From the NCBI GenBank assembly GCA_022825665.1, contig JAJDWI010000066.1, forward strand, positions 1-57,112: a DNA stretch of 57,112 nt. Direction: 5' to 3'. The notes below the pieces were generated by a model. The model was not told the DNA's origin, did no database searches, and saw only the letters and a list, made by a program, of their open reading frames with translations. Shown here in pieces: positions 56,197 to 57,112 of the stretch (within the stretch, counting starts at the first letter, position 1; the number at the start of each line of letters is the position of its first letter). The position numbers and the translations under genes were made by a program. This stretch comes from Candidatus Poribacteria bacterium (GTDB lineage: Bacteria; Poribacteria; WGA-4E; WGA-3G).

Positions 56197-56228
56197 AACA
56201 ACTAAAAAACAACTAAAAACAACTAAAA
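56197..56228. repeat. Three tandem AACAACTAAAA copies
   Basis: AACAACTAAAA recurs at 56197, 56208 and 56218, a period of 10-11 bases that equals one DNA turn. The same word is the left arm of the terminator at 56082. It lies between the terminator and the tnpB right end. Confidence 0.6.
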
Positions 56229-56319
56229 GTAGATTTTATGCTGTTACGCAGGTAAGAAAATGCATTAGAAACACCGAAAACGAAATAGCGTGAGTTTTCC
56301 TAAGGATCGTAATTCGGTC

Positions 56320-56400
56320 ATAGTACCCACTACCTAAAGGTAGGGGCTTGTGTTTCCTCGCGGATAGCCGATCTGAGCTACGTCTTACATCTGCTCCACT
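56320..56400 (-). ncRNA. Predicted right end and guide-RNA scaffold of the tnpB element
   Basis: Directly after the tnpB stop, read on the minus strand, a conserved-looking stretch leads to the hairpin formed by CTACC (56330-56334), TAAA and GGTAG (56339-56343), extended by CCC/GGG with one bulged A (56326-56346). IS200/IS605 right ends of this form are the 3' part of the TnpB guide RNA. The guide would be the host sequence just below about 56320. The exact boundary cannot be fixed by eye. Confidence 0.55.
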
Positions 56401-57112
56401 TTAGGCAGCTAAGCCTGCCAATTTTATGTTTATAGCAGCGTTTATATCTCTATCGTGATGTGAACCACATTTTTGACATATCCACTGTCTATCTGAAAGC
56501 GTTAGATTATTGTTTGTGTGTCCGCATTTGCTACAAGGTTTTGTTGTAGCCGTCCAGTGTCCAATCTGAATAAGGTGTTTACCATGCTTTGCACACTTGA
56601 ATTCCATTATCAACATGAATTGACTAAAGGACACGTCAGATATTTTGCCTCCCCAGAGTCGCTTCATGCCATCTATATTGAGTGTCTCAAAACACAAGGT
56701 ATCGTATTGTCTGCAAAGTCGCGTAGCAAGTTTCCACTGCCAATCTTTGCGTTGTCTTGCGATTTTTCTATATTGACGCGACAACGCACGACATGCACGA
56801 TACCAATTACCAGAACCCTTTACTTTACGACTCAGACTTTTATTCAATGTTTTCAACTTATTCAAGGATTGTTTCATAAATTGTGGACTCTTGATTTTAT
56901 CACCATTACTGCATGTGAGGAATGTTTTCAGTCCGAAGTCAAAACCAGCACTTTCACCTGTCTTAGGCAACGGCTTCGGAGTAGGAACATTCTCACAACT
57001 AAAGCATATCCAGTAATCCCCACACTTGTCACGCTTGATAGTGATTGTCTTGATAATTCCAGTAATTTCACGATGTTTATGAAAAGAAAACCACGTATTG
57101 ATACAATTGATT
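56401..57112 (-). CDS. tnpB: TnpB RNA-guided nuclease of an IS200/IS605 element (5' end outside window)
   Basis: The C-terminal ~236 residues of TnpB are visible; the frame stays open to the window edge, upstream of the TTG at 56970. All three catalytic acidic residues are in place: Asp in G-F-D-F-G-L-K, Glu in C-F-E-T-L-N-I-D and Asp in H-D-R-D-I-N-A-A. The four zinc cysteines (C-S-K-C and C-Q-K-C) are also present. It should therefore be an active nuclease if the N terminus is intact. No tnpA is seen in the window. Confidence 0.9.
   Translation of the reverse strand, partial: INCINTWFSFHKHREITGIIKTITIKRDKCGDYWICFSCENVPTPKPLPKTGESAGFDFGLKTFLTCSNGDKIKSPQFMKQSLNKLKTLNKSLSRKVKGSGNWYRACRALSRQYRKIARQRKDWQWKLATRLCRQYDTLCFETLNIDGMKRLWGGKISDVSFSQFMLIMEFKCAKHGKHLIQIGHWTATTKPCSKCGHTNNNLTLSDRQWICQKCGSHHDRDINAAINIKLAGLAA

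Noticed and set aside
56197-56228. CRISPR-like repeat array
   Set aside because: The units are directly abutting with no unique spacers, so it is a tandem repeat.

Overview
The window is 57 kb of AT-rich bacterial chromosome. It is dense in metabolic and housekeeping genes, with short intergenic gaps that are loaded with palindromic repeats. The gene mix points to an uncultured, probably marine or sponge-associated bacterium of the Candidatus Poribacteria type: several phytanoyl-CoA dioxygenase-like oxygenases, Gfo/Idh and sugar-isomerase enzymes, a sulfatase-modifier-type (SUMF) protein, a squalene-cyclase-repeat protein, and DisA together with RpoD, DnaG and MutS2. That placement is inference from gene families; no 16S gene is present to confirm it.

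Layout. Positions 1-322 hold an unassigned edge with a hairpin like an IS200/IS605 right end. From 0.3 to 3.4 kb lie an MDR dehydrogenase and EF-G (fusA). From 3.4 to 8.3 kb, minus strand, lie a cupin, a hotdog thioesterase, two NTF2-like/coiled-coil envelope proteins and the c-di-AMP synthase DisA. From 8.7 to 10.4 kb lie a cyclophilin and a KamA-type radical SAM aminomutase. From 10.4 to 17.6 kb, mostly minus, lie a slipin, a GH-A-like glycosidase, an HlyD-type adaptor, MsrA, a DUF6178-like pair apparently split at an A7 tract, and a sugar isomerase. At 17.7-18.7 kb is a WD40 propeller. From 18.8 to 28.2 kb is a five-gene minus-strand operon of two circularly permuted ATP-grasp proteins (one fused to alpha-E), an alpha-E protein and two transglutaminases (one with DUF2126). 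It is driven by a near-consensus promoter at 28459-28487.

From 28.2 to 29.65 kb is a 1.46 kb non-coding repeat island. Next come a SUMF-domain protein, a 119 bp MITE with 8 bp target duplication, a 1-Cys peroxiredoxin, tRNA-Gly, a TPR protein and a beta-propeller protein, then the replication/transcription block mutS2, dnaG, a truncated sigma paralogue, rpoD, tRNA-Met and tRNA-Val. From 42 to 49 kb lie a DUF5131 remnant, two tandem MacB-type permeases, a squalene-cyclase-repeat protein, a Gfo/Idh oxidoreductase and a DUF547 protein. From 49 to 54 kb, plus strand, lie two near-duplicate PhyH oxygenases, an ankyrin protein, an AAC(3)-type acetyltransferase, a nucleotidyltransferase-like protein and a third PhyH oxygenase, facing an enolase-superfamily gene. 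The right edge holds another repeat island, a possible 34-codon mini-gene and a TnpB gene cut by the window end.

The most unusual structures are these: two related palindromic elements about 10 kb apart whose inner ~104 bp lies in opposite orientation; a sigma-factor paralogue that stops after region 2, between dnaG and rpoD; an rpoD with about 20 extra residues inside region 4; and an oxygenase set lacking the usual HxD iron motif. Gene starts were chosen by Shine-Dalgarno match, so several differ from the longest open frame.
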